This document shows positions 63,362-64,000 of a stretch of DNA of 64,000 bases, piece by piece. Position 1 is the first letter of the stretch. Each line of letters opens with the position of its first letter. The notes under the pieces are model-generated. The model saw only the letters and a list, made by a program, of their open reading frames with translations. It did no database searches and was not told the DNA's origin. Both the position numbers and the translations under genes were made by a program. This DNA is from JBBQED01 sp038320345 (GTDB taxonomy: Bacteria; Bacteroidota; Bacteroidia; AKYH767-A; OLB10): the NCBI GenBank assembly GCA_038320345.1, contig JBBQED010000005.1, forward strand, positions 228,470-292,469. The letters run 5' to 3'.

Positions 63362-64000
63362 ATGGCAACTGCTCGAAGTGCTGACGCAAAAGAACTTATT
63401 CTTGCTTTTGAGCAACATGCTAATGCTGCTAGAGCAATTGCGATGTCGGATTATATGCGCAATAAATTTTCATTTTATGGATTAATGAAAGCGGAACGCA
63501 CAGTGATGTGGAAGCCATTTATGAAAGAGTGGGCGTCATTACCTTACTCAAAAGCAGAAAAAATTATTCGTGAATTGTGGAAAAATCCTCACCGTGAATG
63601 TCAGTATTTTGCAATGGAGTACGCTTTGAAATTGAGAAAACAATGGACGCAAGATACGTTGAGTTTATTCGAAGAAATGGTTCAACAAAAATCTTGGTGG
63701 GATACTGTTGATACTATTGCAAGTAATTTAATTGGAAGGTATTTGCAGGAGTACCCAGAAATGATTCCAAAGGCCATAAAGAGATGGAATGCTTCTGATG
63801 ATATGTGGCTGCATCGAGTATCCTTAATTTTTCAATTGAAGTATGGAAAAAGTACGGATGAACAATTACTCTTTAGTCAATGTAAACGATTTTCCAAAGA
63901 AGAAGATTTTTTTATCCGAAAAGCAATTGGGTGGTCACTCCGACAGTACAGTAAATCGAATCCACAAGCTGTTAAGACGTTTATTTCATTGACACCCCTT
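63362..64000 (+). CDS. DNA alkylation repair protein (AlkD-like), 3' end outside window
   Basis: The frame runs open from the ATG at 63362 to the right edge (213 codons) without a stop. The HEAT-like helices match AlkC/AlkD-type DNA glycosylases: EKIIRELWKNPHRECQYFA near residue 62-80, SWWDTVDTIASNLIG near 107-121, and FFIRKAIGWSLRQYSKSNP near 182-200. The Asp after the Trp pair (WWD) is the usual catalytic residue of AlkD, and is present. AlkD removes N3- and N7-alkylated purines. The C-terminal helices are missing only because the window ends. Confidence 0.88.
   Translation, partial: MATARSADAKELILAFEQHANAARAIAMSDYMRNKFSFYGLMKAERTVMWKPFMKEWASLPYSKAEKIIRELWKNPHRECQYFAMEYALKLRKQWTQDTLSLFEEMVQQKSWWDTVDTIASNLIGRYLQEYPEMIPKAIKRWNASDDMWLHRVSLIFQLKYGKSTDEQLLFSQCKRFSKEEDFFIRKAIGWSLRQYSKSNPQAVKTFISLTPL

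Noticed and set aside
1..64000. tRNA, rRNA, IS elements, integrases or prophage genes
   Set aside because: I looked on both strands and saw no cloverleaf, rRNA, transposase or integrase sequence; a covariance search would be needed for certainty on tRNAs.

Overview
The window is a low-GC stretch from a free-living member of the Bacteroidota. The evidence is two type IX secretion (T9SS) C-terminal sorting domains, SprB-type and MopE-type surface repeats, TAnnTTTG promoter boxes just upstream of many start codons, and typical families of the phylum: DUF4296, DUF4331, a Nfu protein with an N-terminal domain, and a caa3-type oxidase gene cluster. The order within the phylum cannot be fixed by eye. 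I see no tRNA, rRNA, insertion sequence, prophage or CRISPR array. Coding density is high and almost everything looks like core genome.

Layout. 1-10,100: two giant secreted or surface proteins. The first is cut by the left edge and ends in a dockerin-like EF-hand pair. The second has 18 MopE-type DxDxDG/DCND repeats, four PKD-like repeats and a T9SS domain. 10,200-17,270: housekeeping genes on the + strand (fused oligopeptide ABC ATPase, recX, prfB with a programmed +1 frameshift, an ArsC-like protein, fumC, pyrC, DUF4296 lipoprotein). 17,370-23,330: a minus-strand cluster of two DUF4331 paralogs, a TPR protein and a HupE/UreJ-like membrane protein. 23,640-27,375: an S9 peptidase and an OmpA-family protein with thrombospondin-3 repeats, both minus strand. 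27,817-31,792: a SAM-I riboswitch with an intrinsic terminator, then metH. 32,000-36,400: a MacB-like ABC exporter (one ATPase, two permeases, one adaptor).

36,500-38,630: a small Ala-rich lipoprotein gene diverges from a sigma-70-like factor, which overlaps a gene for an anti-sigma-like, membrane-spanning protein with a periplasmic trypsin-type protease. The space between them carries three near-palindromic GGGTTACCC-like sites. This is the most system-like unit in the window. 38,844-41,770: TolC-like channel and a second adaptor. 41,960-47,393: tsaB, a lipoprotein MsrA, lhgO, a FadL-type porin and an SGNH lipoprotein. 47,506-51,578: sucA-sucB (2-oxoglutarate dehydrogenase E1 and E2). An intergenic array of GTGCTAAT/ATTAGCAC words follows. 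51,773-58,708: Nfu-type protein, LapA-like protein, nadB, a LuxE-like enzyme, an unknown helical protein and an orphan polyprenyl sugar-phosphate transferase. 58,879-63,228: cytochrome oxidase cluster (cyoE, two subunit-III-type genes, subunit IV, SCO, DUF420, small CxxC membrane protein). The right edge cuts an AlkD-like DNA glycosylase.

Themes. The respiratory and TCA genes (fumC, sucAB, oxidase cluster, LhgO, aspartate oxidase) fit an aerobic heterotroph. Cell-surface export (T9SS cargo, OmpA, FadL, two efflux-type cassettes) is prominent. Regulation visible in the sequence includes the S-box leader on metH, RF2 autoregulation by frameshifting, and very short promoter-to-start distances in several genes.
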